A program made the translations under genes and the position numbers. From Pseudanabaena sp. UWO311 (GTDB lineage: Bacteria; Cyanobacteriota; Cyanobacteriia; Pseudanabaenales; Pseudanabaenaceae): DNA of 52,031 nt. The notes below the pieces were generated by a model. That model worked only from the letters and a program-made list of their open reading frames with translations. It searched no databases and had not been told where the DNA came from. Positions 41,560 through 50,576 of this stretch are shown here, piece by piece; within the stretch, counting starts at the first letter, position 1, and each line of letters begins with the position of its first letter. The stretch lies in assembly GCF_006937785.1 (NCBI RefSeq), contig NZ_SJEE01000038.1, positions 1-52,031 on the forward strand, given 5' to 3'.

Positions 41560-42009
41560 ATGTCTAAAACCTATTACGCCATCCTCGGTGTTACCCCTTG
41601 GGCTAGTGAAATTGATATTCGCCGAGCCTATCGAGACCTCAGTAAGCTCTACCACCCCGACACTACTCAACTTCCCAAGGATGACGCAGTTGAGTATTTT
41701 CGCCAAATTAACGAAGCTTACGCCACACTCAGTAATGCTGAGCGCCGCAGTGCCTATGATTGTCGCATTCAGTTTTCACGATTTCAGTACACAACAAATC
41801 AACCACCGAAAAACCTTCAGACCAACGACGATGATGGTTTGCCCAGTGAGCGACCATTATCTGGCGGCGAACTATTTGCACTCTTGTTAATTGGTGCTAC
41901 GCTAGTTGCTTGTTTAGTGCTAGTTGTTTTAGTAGCATGGCTACGTGGTGATCGCCTTTTTCCCGAAGCGATCGCGCCCATATCAACTTTTTGGCTTTAC
42001 TTTTTATAA
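41560..42009 (+). CDS. DnaJ-domain membrane-anchored protein
   Basis: 149 residues. J domain at 1-68 (SKTYYAILGVTPWASEIDIR, LYHPDTT with the HPD motif that stimulates Hsp70, QINEAYATLSNAERRSAYD). A variable linker is followed by one membrane helix (about 108-130) and a short tail. It probably brings an Hsp70 to the membrane. The DUF3143 gene starts 37 bases after its stop; this pairing is common in cyanobacteria as I recall. Confidence 0.9.
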   Translation: MSKTYYAILGVTPWASEIDIRRAYRDLSKLYHPDTTQLPKDDAVEYFRQINEAYATLSNAERRSAYDCRIQFSRFQYTTNQPPKNLQTNDDDGLPSERPLSGGELFALLLIGATLVACLVLVVLVAWLRGDRLFPEAIAPISTFWLYFL

Positions 42010-42046
42010 CCACCTTATCAATACCATCCCCATAAACTCGTCTGCT

Positions 42047-42319
42047 ATGGCGCTTCCTTCTCCTACGACACCACTCTACAATCATCCATTGCCTGCACTT
42101 GAAGCATGGTTAGATGAGCAAGGGTGTTACCAAGATCAGTCAAATCCTAATGTCTGGCGCGTTACGCGATCGTCATGGCAAGCAGAAATCGTCATGGATA
42201 TTGAAGATATTCGTGTGCGTTACATTCAAGATGCTTACGGTGGCAAAGAAATTCAACGAGCATTTCCTTATTCACTGAGTCGCCAAGATGTTGAAGATGC
42301 AATTTTTACAGGCCCTTAG
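42047..42319 (+). CDS. DUF3143 protein
   Basis: 90 residues, soluble. TPLYNHPLPALEAWLDEQGC, then VWRVTRSSWQAEIVMDIEDI and AFPYSLSRQDVEDAIFTGP fit the cyanobacterial DUF3143 family; function unknown. ATG 42047 is chosen because the reading frame upstream overlaps the DnaJ gene and bears no resemblance to the family. Confidence 0.85.
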   Translation: MALPSPTTPLYNHPLPALEAWLDEQGCYQDQSNPNVWRVTRSSWQAEIVMDIEDIRVRYIQDAYGGKEIQRAFPYSLSRQDVEDAIFTGP

Positions 42320-42475
42320 CCAAAAACATTATCAATATTCTGAAAGTTTGTTAATATGTGATTAAGCAAGACATAGAATCAAGCTATGAATGATGAAACT
42401 ATACATAAGTCATTTCATTAAGTATTTTCATAGTCTTAGCAAAAGTTTTCCACCCTAACTTGATGTTTTTATTTT

Positions 42476-42480
42476 GGAGG
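42476..42480 (+). promoter_or_regulatory. GGAGG ribosome binding site supporting the asd TTG start
   Basis: GGAGG lies four bases before TTG 42485 and decides this non-ATG start. Confidence 0.75.
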
Positions 42481-42484
42481 TTCA

Positions 42485-43501
42485 TTGAGCAAGAATTATA
42501 ATGTTGCCATTTTGGGAGCAACAGGCGCAGTTGGTACAGAGCTTTTGGCATTGCTGGAAGAAAGAAATTTTCCTTTAGGTAAGTTGAAGCTTTTAGCTTC
42601 GGAGCGTTCGGCAGGTCAGTCGATTAAATTTGCTGGGGAAGACTTAATTATTGAAGCCGTCACCGAATCTTCTTTTGATGATGTTGATATTGTTCTTGCT
42701 TCCGCAGGTGGCAGTATCTCTAAAAAATGGCTACCGATCGCTACCAAAGCAGGAGCAGTATCCATTGATAACTCCAGTGCTTTTCGGATGTATCCCGATG
42801 TGCCATTGATTGTGCCAGAAGTTAATCCTGAAGCCGCCGCGCATCACAAGGGTATTATTGCTAACCCCAACTGCACGACAATTTTGATGGCTGTGGCAAT
42901 ATATCCACTACATCAGGTGCAACCGATTCAGCGTATTGTTGCCGCTACTTATCAGTCTGCAAGTGGCGCAGGCGCAAGAGCCATGGAAGAAGTAAAAGTA
43001 CAGTCACAAGCAATTCTCAATGGTGAACCTGCCGTAGCTGAGATTTTGCCCTATCCCCTCGCTTTTAACCTTTTCCCACACAACTCGCCAATGACGGATA
43101 ATTCCTATTGCGAGGAAGAGATGAAAATGGTCAATGAGACTCGCAAAATATTTGGCGATTATGATATTCAGATCACTGCAACTTGTGTACGGGTTCCCGT
43201 ATTGCGTGCGCATTCTGAAGCGATTAATCTAGAGTTTGCTCATCCCTTTAATCCAGACAAAGCTAGAGAGATTCTGGCTACAGCAGCTGGCGTAAGGTTG
43301 GTAGAAGACTTTAGCAAAAATTATTTCCCGATGCCCATTGATGCTAGTGGCAAAGATGAAGTTTTAGTAGGACGAATTCGTCAAGATATTTCTCACCCTA
43401 ACGGTTTGGAATTATGGCTATGTGGCGATCAAATCCGTAAAGGAGCTGCATTGAATGCTGTTCAGATTGCCGAATTACTAATTGCCAAAGCTCTTATCTA
43501 A
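42485..43501 (+). CDS. asd: Aspartate-semialdehyde dehydrogenase
   Basis: Reduces aspartyl phosphate to the semialdehyde, shared by lysine/diaminopimelate, threonine and methionine synthesis. 338 residues: NADP-binding VAILGATGAVGTELL at the N-terminus, NPNCTTI with the active-site Cys, SASGAGARAMEE, and a His-containing VPVLRAHSEAINLEF. Start is TTG with GGAGG upstream. First of asd-dapA-rnj, a gene order seen in many cyanobacteria. Confidence 0.96.
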   Translation: MSKNYNVAILGATGAVGTELLALLEERNFPLGKLKLLASERSAGQSIKFAGEDLIIEAVTESSFDDVDIVLASAGGSISKKWLPIATKAGAVSIDNSSAFRMYPDVPLIVPEVNPEAAAHHKGIIANPNCTTILMAVAIYPLHQVQPIQRIVAATYQSASGAGARAMEEVKVQSQAILNGEPAVAEILPYPLAFNLFPHNSPMTDNSYCEEEMKMVNETRKIFGDYDIQITATCVRVPVLRAHSEAINLEFAHPFNPDKAREILATAAGVRLVEDFSKNYFPMPIDASGKDEVLVGRIRQDISHPNGLELWLCGDQIRKGAALNAVQIAELLIAKALI

Positions 43502-43530
43502 AAGTTTATCGACTTTTAATAAACTTTTAG
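43498..43530 (+). terminator. Hairpin between asd and dapA
   Basis: 12-bp perfect stem (CTAAAAGTTTAT and complement), 9-base loop, overlapping the asd stop. AT-rich, so it may only partly stop transcription before dapA. Confidence 0.55.
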
Positions 43531-43553
43531 CAAGCTTCTATTTATGAGAATCT

Positions 43554-44447
43554 ATGAGTGAAATCGATTTCGGGCGTTTACTAACGGCAATGATTACTCC
43601 CTTTGATATAGAAGGGAATGTTGATTATGCGAAAGCAGAACAGCTTGCCATTCATTTGGTTGAGACAGGAACTGATACGATTGTCGTGTGCGGTACGACG
43701 GGTGAGTCACCAACTCTTAGTTGGGATGAAGAATATAAATTGTTTTCGGTGCTACAACAGACGATCGCTGGTAAAGCGAAAATCATGGCAGGCACGGGAT
43801 CTAATTCTACTTCAGAGGCAATCTCAGCTACTATCAAAGCCGCACATCTCGGATTAGATGGTACACTGCAAGTAACACCGTATTACAACAAGCCTCCGCA
43901 AGAGGGTTTATATAAACATTTTCGAGCGATTGCTGAAGCTGCACCAGAGCTTCCGATTCTTCTCTATAATGTTCCTAGTCGCACGGGTTGCAAACTAGAA
44001 CCTGAGACTGTTGCCAAGTTAGCCGAAATCTCTAATATTATTGGGATTAAGGAAGCAACAGGTGATTTAGATCAAGCTAGCCAAATTCGTGCCCTCACAC
44101 CAGCCGAATTTTCGATCTATTCGGGTGATGACTCACTAACATTGCCATTAATGGCTGTGGGTGCAAAGGGAGTTGTCAGCGTTGCCTCGCATCTGGTTGG
44201 CACACAACTGCAAGCAATGATGCAATCCTTTGTCGCGGGTAAAGTGCAAGAAGCTTTGCAAATTCATATTCAGCTTTTTCCTTTGTTTAAGGCTTTGTTC
44301 TTAACCAGTAATCCTATTCCTCTCAAAGTAGCTTTGCGCTTGTTGGGGTTAGATACAGGCGTGGTGCGATCTCCTCTAGTTGCAGGTAATGCCGAACTCG
44401 AAGCCAAGCTGAAAGTTGTATTACAAGAAATTGGAATTATTGCTTAA
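43554..44447 (+). CDS. dapA: 4-hydroxy-tetrahydrodipicolinate synthase
   Basis: Condenses pyruvate with aspartate semialdehyde, the product of the upstream asd gene, toward diaminopimelate and lysine. 297 residues, TIM barrel: [43 protein letters not shown] (Tyr of the proton relay) and [10 protein letters not shown] (Schiff-base Lys). The end [11 protein letters not shown] is also typical. ATG start 52 bases after asd. Confidence 0.96.
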   Translation: MSEIDFGRLLTAMITPFDIEGNVDYAKAEQLAIHLVETGTDTIVVCGTTGESPTLSWDEEYKLFSVLQQTIAGKAKIMAGTGSNSTSEAISATIKAAHLGLDGTLQVTPYYNKPPQEGLYKHFRAIAEAAPELPILLYNVPSRTGCKLEPETVAKLAEISNIIGIKEATGDLDQASQIRALTPAEFSIYSGDDSLTLPLMAVGAKGVVSVASHLVGTQLQAMMQSFVAGKVQEALQIHIQLFPLFKALFLTSNPIPLKVALRLLGLDTGVVRSPLVAGNAELEAKLKVVLQEIGIIA

Positions 44448-44612
44448 CAAAGGTTGATAACTTCAGTCTAGAGACATAGAACTTGATTACTTCTGATAAT
44501 GATGAACTTGTGGGGGGACTAAACCTTTCTAGTCATTCTATCTAGGTATTTATAACCGTAAAGTTTTCCATCACCAATTAAATTGAATTATTTTCAAGAT
44601 TCAATTTTCTCG

Positions 44613-44646
44613 TTTTTTCCTTTTACCTTTTTACCTTTTACTTACC
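44613..44646 (+). repeat. Pyrimidine-rich CCTTTTA-type repeat before rnj
   Basis: Three to four copies of a CCTTTTA/CCTTTTTA unit end 8 bases before the rnj ATG. It resembles the purine/pyrimidine tract near 17281-17312. Confidence 0.6.
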
Positions 44647-44653
44647 AAACAAT

Positions 44654-46549
44654 ATGCCTACAACCAACGCTCCTACTCTCAAAATAATCGCTCTCGGTGG
44701 ACTCCATGAAATCGGCAAAAACACATGGGTGTTTGAATACAACGACGAAATCATGCTGCTTGATGGTGGTTTGTCTTTTCCTGACGATATGATGCCAGGT
44801 GTAAACGTCGTCTTGCCTGACATGACTTATTTGCGAGAAAACAAACATAAGATCAAAGGCATGATTGTCACCCACGGTCACGAAGATCATATCGGTGCGA
44901 TTTCTTTCCATTTAAAGCAGTTTGAAATTCCTGTTATTTATGGCCCACGTTTAGCGATGGCGCTACTCGAAGATAAACTCCGTGAAGCTGGCGTACTAAA
45001 TCGCACTGAATTGCGCAGAGTTATGCCTCGTGATGTCGTCCGTGTCGGTACTAACTTCTTTGTGGAGTTTATTCGTAACACTCACTCGATCGCGGATAGT
45101 TTCTCGATCGCTATTAATACACCTGCGGGGATGGTAATTCACTCTGGAGATTTCAAGATTGACCATACTCCCGTTGATGGGGAATTTTTTGACCTCGCTC
45201 GTCTAGCTGAACATGGCGAAAAAGGCGTATTGGCTCTGATTAGTGACTCCACTAATGCCGAACTTCCTGGGATTACGCCTTCGGAAAGAGCTGTATATCC
45301 TAACCTTGAGAAATACATCATGATGGCAAAGGGGCGTGTGATTATTACCACATTTGCTTCTTCAGTCCATCGTGTCAACATGATTTTGGACATTGCCGAT
45401 AAGCAAGGTCGTGTGGTTGGTGTAGTTGGGCGATCGATGCTCAACGTCATTGCCCATGCTCGCAATCTTGGCTACATTAAGTGCCGCGATGACCTATTCC
45501 AACCTTTACAAAATCTCCGTCATTATCGTGATGATCAAATTCTGATTTTGACTACAGGCTCTCAAGGTGAGTCGATGTCTGCCTTAACAAGAATGTCAAA
45601 TTCTAGTCATAGACAATTGGAAGTACGTCAAGGCGATACAGTGATTTTCTCTGCAAATCCGATTCCAGGTAACACGATTCCAGTTGTTCGTACCATTGAC
45701 CGCTTGATAGCACTTGGTGCAAATGTAATCTATGGTAAGGACAAAGGTATCCATGTTTCGGGACATGGTTCTCAAGAAGAACACAAAATGATGTTGGCGC
45801 TTGTCCGTCCGAAGTTCTTCTTCCCTGCTCACGGTGAGTTGAGAATGCTCAAACAGCACGCGAAGATGGCTGAAGCAATGGGTATACCTAGCGAAAATAT
45901 CGTGATTGCCGAAAATGGTGATGTTGTCGAAGTTTGTCAAGATTATATGCGGATTGTCGATAAAGTTCCTTCTGGTGTCGAACTAGTTGATTCTTCTCGC
46001 GATGGCATGGTGAAGGGTGATGTATTGCGCGATCGCCAACAGATTTCTGGCGAAGGTATCTTCACGATCGCTGTATCTGTCGGTCTTGACGGTAAGCTCT
46101 CCACAAATCCTGACATTCAACTAAGTGGCGTGGTTCTACCGATGGAACATTCCCAAATTATTGCTCTAGTTGCAAAAGCGATCGATAATTCTTTGGCTAA
46201 TTCTTGGGGTAACTATGCTCGCAATGTTGGTTCTTTAGAAATTGATTGGATTGGTTTACGTGGTCAACTTGAGCGCGACCTCACTCGTGTCTTGCGTCAA
46301 CAGATTCAAAGTAAGCCAATGATTGTATTCCTGTTGCAAACACCTCCCAATTCCACTCAATCTGCTCCTGCTCCTGCCGCAAAGCCTAATGCCTTAGGTG
46401 TGACCTTAAAATCAGGCAGTAATAAGGTTATTCCTAAAGTTGAACAAGAGAGTATTAATGGTAATGGCGCTGCCATTGAAGCCCCTGTCGCGACTGGTGC
46501 TGCTACAGCTAGCGTTGGCAGACGCAAGCGTACTGCTGCAACTGTTTAG
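44654..46549 (+). CDS. rnj: Ribonuclease J
   Basis: Metallo-beta-lactamase/beta-CASP ribonuclease for mRNA decay and rRNA processing. 631 residues. THGHEDHIGA (73-82) carries the zinc/metal ligands, with HSGDFKIDHTP and ISDSTNAELPG further on. beta-CASP motifs include ILTTGSQGESMSAL and ANPIPGNT, then KDKGIHVSGHGSQEE and FFPAHGELRML. The last ~70 residues are a low-complexity Ala/Pro/Thr tail after the family C-terminal domain, as in cyanobacteria. ATG start. Confidence 0.95.
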   Translation: MPTTNAPTLKIIALGGLHEIGKNTWVFEYNDEIMLLDGGLSFPDDMMPGVNVVLPDMTYLRENKHKIKGMIVTHGHEDHIGAISFHLKQFEIPVIYGPRLAMALLEDKLREAGVLNRTELRRVMPRDVVRVGTNFFVEFIRNTHSIADSFSIAINTPAGMVIHSGDFKIDHTPVDGEFFDLARLAEHGEKGVLALISDSTNAELPGITPSERAVYPNLEKYIMMAKGRVIITTFASSVHRVNMILDIADKQGRVVGVVGRSMLNVIAHARNLGYIKCRDDLFQPLQNLRHYRDDQILILTTGSQGESMSALTRMSNSSHRQLEVRQGDTVIFSANPIPGNTIPVVRTIDRLIALGANVIYGKDKGIHVSGHGSQEEHKMMLALVRPKFFFPAHGELRMLKQHAKMAEAMGIPSENIVIAENGDVVEVCQDYMRIVDKVPSGVELVDSSRDGMVKGDVLRDRQQISGEGIFTIAVSVGLDGKLSTNPDIQLSGVVLPMEHSQIIALVAKAIDNSLANSWGNYARNVGSLEIDWIGLRGQLERDLTRVLRQQIQSKPMIVFLLQTPPNSTQSAPAPAAKPNALGVTLKSGSNKVIPKVEQESINGNGAAIEAPVATGAATASVGRRKRTAATV

Positions 46550-46596
46550 ATAAAACCCCTAAAAGTGTTGCAAAGCAACACTTTTAGGGGTTTTAT
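46550..46596. terminator. Perfect 22-bp-arm palindrome, GC-AAA-GC apex, after rnj
   Basis: 47 bases with an AAA loop, starting directly at the rnj stop codon. Confidence 0.88.
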
Positions 46597-46987
46597 AGTC
46601 ATTAATAGGAACTATCTTTAAATCTTTAGCACTATAGCGATTTTCAAGTGACTGCTGTACAAATAGAATTAAAGAATGTAGGGGCAATTCATGAATTGCC
46701 CCTACATTTTTTGTGTCATACTCAACTGAAAACCGCTATACCAAAATTTTGATTGTGGTTTGCTTGATCGAAAATTGCCATAATTCTAAAAGTTTAATCT
46801 TCTTAGCTAAGCTTTTTTACTGAGCCAAAAAATCTAGGGCTTATTTTAGCTTTTGTTAAGCAATTATAAAATAATAATTAAGAATAATACAATTTTTCAA
46901 GTTCTGAATTTTTAATGCGCCTGTTTCAGCAGGGTTTGCGAAGAAGAGGAGATAATATTAAGGAGAGGTATTATTTAACTTAAAGAT
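46597..46987. other. 391-base spacer with a MITE-like element, no gene
   Basis: Contains the element at 46633-46740; the remainder is AT-rich leader of the gene at 46988, including GAGGAGA and AAGGAGAGG stretches well before its ATG. Confidence 0.65.
46633..46740. mobile_element. MITE-like 108-bp element, TATAGCG ends
   Basis: Ends TATAGCGATTTTCA and (reversed) TATAGCGGTTTTCA are inverted repeats. The core is a perfect palindrome at 46675-46708 (GTAGGGGCAATTCA and complement). The core motif and ends look like repeats I associate with many cyanobacterial genomes. The terminal TA suggests a TA-targeting transposase. Confidence 0.75.
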
Positions 46988-47854
46988 ATGCGATTTATCA
47001 ATCCTAAAACCGATTATGCATTTAAAAAGATCTTTGGCTCAGAGCAGAGCCATAATATCTTAATCAGCTTTCTCAATGCGATTCTTTATGATGGAAACGT
47101 TGTAATCAAAGATTTAGAGATCCTGAATCCTTACTTAGCCCCAAGAATACGCGGCGTTAAAGCGACTTATTTAGATGTCAAAGCACGTCTTGAAAATGGC
47201 ACAACGGTAATCATCGAGATGCAGGTCTTAAATATCGAAGGTTTTGAAAAACGGATTCTCTACAATGCCGCCAAAGCCTATTCGACACAGTTGGGAGTCG
47301 GTCAAGACTATAACTTGCTAGATCCAGTGATTGCCTTGACAATTACGGATTTTGAGATGTTTCCAGAAATGAATCAATTAATCTCGCGATTTATTCTCAA
47401 AGAAAAAGATTTTTTGATTGATTATCCTATTTATGACATCGAGTTGGTATTTGTCGAGTTACCGAAGTTTGATAAAGAAGTCGATCACTTACAAACATTG
47501 GCTGATAAGTGGTTATATTTTCTCAAATGTGCGAGACAGTTAGATGTTGTTCCTGAGAGCATGAATCTCGTCCCTGAGATTAAACAAGCTTTTGCGATCG
47601 CGAATGAGGTCAATCTCACACCTGAACAGATTGAGGATATGGAAATGCAGGAAATGTTTATTCATGATCAGAGGAATGCGATTAAGAAAGCTCTAAATCA
47701 GGGTCGGCAAGAGGGTTTAGAGGAAGGAGTTGAGCATGGCAAAGTGTTGGCAAAACTAGAGATGGCTCGAAAATTGCTTGATGTCCTTGATGATGAGGCG
47801 ATTAGTCAGGCTTCGGGGTTGAGTGTGGAGGAAGTTGCTCAACTTAGGGAGTAA
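46988..47854 (+). CDS. PD-(D/E)XK nuclease family transposase-like protein (Rpn type)
   Basis: 288 residues, complete. It starts FINPKTDYAFKKIFGSE, the hallmark of the Rpn/PDDEXK_2 family of recombination-promoting nucleases. The nuclease pattern is YLDVKARLENGTTVIIEMQV (Asp, then Glu-x-Gln). The C-terminus has the usual charged tail ALNQGRQEGLEEGVEHGKVL with GVEHGK repeats. Expected to cut DNA, possibly promoting horizontal gene exchange. ATG start. Its 3' end overlaps the next minus-strand gene by 11 bases. Confidence 0.9.
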   Translation: MRFINPKTDYAFKKIFGSEQSHNILISFLNAILYDGNVVIKDLEILNPYLAPRIRGVKATYLDVKARLENGTTVIIEMQVLNIEGFEKRILYNAAKAYSTQLGVGQDYNLLDPVIALTITDFEMFPEMNQLISRFILKEKDFLIDYPIYDIELVFVELPKFDKEVDHLQTLADKWLYFLKCARQLDVVPESMNLVPEIKQAFAIANEVNLTPEQIEDMEMQEMFIHDQRNAIKKALNQGRQEGLEEGVEHGKVLAKLEMARKLLDVLDDEAISQASGLSVEEVAQLRE

Positions 47855-48242
47855 TTCTATTAGAGGAGTTGTTTAATTCCTTCAAATCCTCAATTAAATC
47901 GCAGGGAAATAGTTTCTTTTGCTCTGGAACTTTTAGTTCACATAACTTAGCTGCCTCGATCGCAAAGTCAATACAATTAATCCCCAACCAGATAGCGAAC
48001 CAGCGATTAGTATACTTCTCTTCTAGGATAGAGATCGCTTCTTGTAAGGTGCGATCAGGAATTTCAAAGCGAATTGATTTTTTAATATATATTGCACGAT
48101 TGGAGCGATCAACATAGCCCCAGAATGCTGGAAACTTGGGGATCTTCGGCTTAAATCCGCACCAAGTTTTGACTTCTGCATACTCAAATAAGCAAGCAGC
48201 ATGGGGAAAGCCTGTTTCGCTAATAATTGTGAGATTACCCAT
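47844..48242 (-). CDS. Small protein, unknown
   Basis: 132 residues with no signal peptide or membrane helix. MGNLTIISETGFPHAACLFE, then GYVDRSNRAIYIKKSIRFEI and a helical end (WLGINCIDFAIEAAKLCELK). No family recognised. ATG start, weak upstream signal. The composition reads like a real protein, but it could be an accessory gene limited to few genomes. Confidence 0.55.
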   Translation of the reverse strand: MGNLTIISETGFPHAACLFEYAEVKTWCGFKPKIPKFPAFWGYVDRSNRAIYIKKSIRFEIPDRTLQEAISILEEKYTNRWFAIWLGINCIDFAIEAAKLCELKVPEQKKLFPCDLIEDLKELNNSSNRITP

Positions 48243-48358
48243 ATCTATTTTTTCTATAGGGCGATCGCCTTGCCATTAAGTGTATTTAGGCGATCGCTAA
48301 AGTTGCTTTTGATAGAATAGGCGATCATGAAAGTTATTTCCACAATCCAAAGTAGTTC

Positions 48359-48394
48359 AAAAGCATTAGAAGCAACTCTCCTCCTAATGCTTTT
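48359..48394 (-). terminator. Hairpin after the SLH/WWWDARRFP gene
   Basis: 11-bp perfect stem (AAAAGCATTAG and complement) with a 14-base loop, 5 bases beyond the stop at 48399. Confidence 0.6.
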
Positions 48395-48398
48395 AGAT

Positions 48399-49133
48399 TT
48401 AAAGACCAACGTCACGGCGAACTGCATTGACTCCATTAACACCATTGTCTCCACGCATTCTATTTTGATCAACAACTTTCATCAAATCAGTGATGCCAGT
48501 ACTCCAGACAATTTTGACTAATCCTGCGCTAGGATCGACGCAAGTCCAATTGGCACTAATTCGACCGCCAGAAGCAGGATCATCAGCTAAAATTCTCCCA
48601 TTGTCATAAATACTAACTGGAAATCTTCTAGCATCCCACCACCAATATCCAACGGCTGTATTACAAGTATTACTTGAAGACTGACTAACTTGCCCACTTA
48701 GAGCATCATTAAAGCAGACTGCAAATGCACCTCTTGTTAATGCATTACCATACCGCGACTTACAAGCATCCAAAACACCGCGCATACTAGCTGCATAGGC
48801 AGGTTGACTGATCGAAGGATTAATCCTTTGAATCACTTGAAAGCCTTGCTGTACATAGGAAAGTAGCTCATTTTGAGAAATTTGTCTGGTTCCTCTAAAT
48901 GTCCCATCGGAGTAAAACATCGAGATGCCATACCTTTCAGTCAATGACTGGACTGCTGAAAACCAATAGTCCGTGGGACGAACGTCCACTTGAGCAACGA
49001 CACCTTGTGGAGTTAGTTGAGTTGTGTTTTTGAAATTTGGATTAATTGCTTGAGCAGCAAAAGTTGAGATACTAAATAGAACAATGGTAGATGTAAGTTG
49101 AAGTAAAGGACGAATGAGCATAAATTTCTCCAT
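48399..49133 (-). CDS. Exported SLH-domain protein with C-terminal WWWDARRFP domain
   Basis: 244 residues. Signal peptide about 1-30. Residues ~50-105 form an S-layer homology-like domain (DVRPTDYWFSAVQSLTERYG, MFYSDGTFRGTRQISQNELL) that would anchor it to the cell wall. The C-terminal ~90 residues start AVGYWWWDARRFPVSIYDNG, with GGRISANWTCVDP, IVWSTGITDLMKVVDQNRM and NAVRRDVGL, and are shared with the gene at 50577. The domain looks beta-rich, of WxW...C...W type. ATG start; a second ATG four codons on is possible. Confidence 0.8.
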   Translation of the reverse strand: MEKFMLIRPLLQLTSTIVLFSISTFAAQAINPNFKNTTQLTPQGVVAQVDVRPTDYWFSAVQSLTERYGISMFYSDGTFRGTRQISQNELLSYVQQGFQVIQRINPSISQPAYAASMRGVLDACKSRYGNALTRGAFAVCFNDALSGQVSQSSSNTCNTAVGYWWWDARRFPVSIYDNGRILADDPASGGRISANWTCVDPSAGLVKIVWSTGITDLMKVVDQNRMRGDNGVNGVNAVRRDVGL

Positions 49134-49278
49134 TAGATGTATAGAACTAGGAAAACAAAACGAAAGACCTCTAAGTTATGAGCAAAGAAAGCAAATAAAA
49201 AGTAAATTCTCTGGTTTTCTGACATTCCAAACGAATTTGAAATTATTCGTACAGATAGACCAAAGCATTTACACAGCC

Positions 49279-49728
49279 TTAAAAGTTGCAACCTCCATTC
49301 TTTTGAACATGGAAATCTTTAACAGAACTCCAGTCAACCTCGTTAGCGTATCTTTCAAAGGTATCTGGTAGGTAGTCAAAATACCATGCAGGGGAATTAA
49401 TTGACGCTAGAGTCTTATACCAAAACTCTCTTGCTGGAATCATCTGACTATTCAGTATTCCGTAGCTAACCGAAATTGCAGGATTTCTAGTCCATTTAGC
49501 GGAATTAGTTTTGTATGCACAATACATCGGTTCACCAAAGGAGTTCATGACAAATTGGATAATATTTGCCAATCCTTCATAATTTGGACCACCAATTTGA
49601 ACTGTATGTATCACATAGCAGTCGCCGCAAGGTCCCTGATTAATTGTAGGTGCTGCTGCTTTTACTTCAGTTATAAAAAGAAAGCTGATGGCTAGAGAAC
49701 TAAATAGTGTTGTCAGTATTTTTGGCAC
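49279..49728 (-). CDS. Small exported protein, unknown
   Basis: 149 residues with a signal peptide (MPKILTTLFSSLAISFLFIT, cleavage near VKAAA). The mature chain has GPCGDCYVIHTVQIGG with a CxxC pair and later single cysteines (MYCAYK, GGCNF). The aromatic, Trp/Tyr-rich stretch SPAWYFDYLPDTFERYAN is distinctive. No family recognised. The start is GTG at 49728. Part of a run of exported-protein genes on the minus strand. Confidence 0.65.
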   Translation of the reverse strand: MPKILTTLFSSLAISFLFITEVKAAAPTINQGPCGDCYVIHTVQIGGPNYEGLANIIQFVMNSFGEPMYCAYKTNSAKWTRNPAISVSYGILNSQMIPAREFWYKTLASINSPAWYFDYLPDTFERYANEVDWSSVKDFHVQKNGGCNF

Positions 49729-49802
49729 AAGTTGTAATTCTCACAAAATTTTGGTGATTTCTATTGACAAGAAAATATTGTTTACAGATCATCTCGAAAA
49801 TT

Positions 49803-50240
49803 CTACCAATTCCAATTTCCTATGTACTCATAATCCTCAAGAGTCCATGTTCCATCGCAAGGTGGATAACCACTAAGATAATCCCAAATATACTTTTTTC
49901 GGTTGTATAAGTCTTTTGTCAAGAAGACATAAGGCTTTTTGTTGTCAAAAATTCCAAAAGCGTTCCAATATAGTGCATCAGGAGTAGTCTGGACATTGAT
50001 CATTGCAAGACCACCCACTTGTAAAGGTTTATCAAGACGATTGATTTTCCATCCTGAATGAGTTTTTTCAGCAGATGAAGGAACGATATAAAGCGAATCA
50101 ATGACTTGATTTGTGCTATTTTCAATCGTAAATTGGCACTCGCGATCTCCATAAGCTTCTGCTTTAGAAGGCGTAAAGGCAAGCAAAGTACTCATTGTCA
50201 AAAATGAAACAAGTATCTGTGGAAATGGAAATGTTTTCAT
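49803..50240 (-). CDS. Small exported protein, unknown
   Basis: 145 residues from ATG 50240. Signal peptide to about SKAEA. The mature part begins GDRECQFTIENSTNQVIDSL and YIVPSSAEKTHSGWKINRLD, a pattern of a short beta domain met in other small exported proteins. It ends GYPPCDGTWTLEDYEYIGNW. Two cysteines. Function unknown. An in-frame TTG two codons earlier is less likely. Confidence 0.65.
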   Translation of the reverse strand: MKTFPFPQILVSFLTMSTLLAFTPSKAEAYGDRECQFTIENSTNQVIDSLYIVPSSAEKTHSGWKINRLDKPLQVGGLAMINVQTTPDALYWNAFGIFDNKKPYVFLTKDLYNRKKYIWDYLSGYPPCDGTWTLEDYEYIGNWNW

Positions 50241-50342
50241 AAACAATTTGCTGAAGTACTAATGTGAAATCTTCTCTCTTAATTTAGAAATACTATTTGA
50301 ATTTATTCCTAAATAAGTTTATTCGCTAAAATCTTATGGCAA

Positions 50343-50555
50343 CTACTTAGCCGAGTTAGCCATCCAAACTACGCCAATTATCAATGCAGCAATTCCAGCA
50401 GGGAACATCCAATTCCCCATGTTGACCATATTTCTTCCATTATTTATAACTTGCTGTGGAGTTGCTTGAACATTTTGAGAACTATGCACAGGAATGACAG
50501 AAATTGCAATTACCAACAAAATCACAGGAATTGTGTAAACAGTTTTGATACTCAT
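50343..50555 (-). CDS. Small protein with signal peptide and one membrane helix
   Basis: 70 residues: N-terminal hydrophobic segment (about 5-24), a polar middle (QNVQATPQQVINNGRNMVNM) and a C-terminal helix WMFPAGIAALIIGVVWMANS. The shape (signal plus a second helix, under 80 residues) resembles conjugation pilins or holins but no sequence motif supports either. It sits among exported-protein genes on the same strand, 21 bases before the stop of the next one. Confidence 0.6.
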   Translation of the reverse strand: MSIKTVYTIPVILLVIAISVIPVHSSQNVQATPQQVINNGRNMVNMGNWMFPAGIAALIIGVVWMANSAK

Positions 50556-50576
50556 AAGTTCATATCTTTTAAAAAA

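Noticed and set aside
48254-48475. 73-codon minus-strand open frame over the 3' end of the SLH gene
   Set aside because: It overlaps the real gene in another frame and shows no protein-like features.
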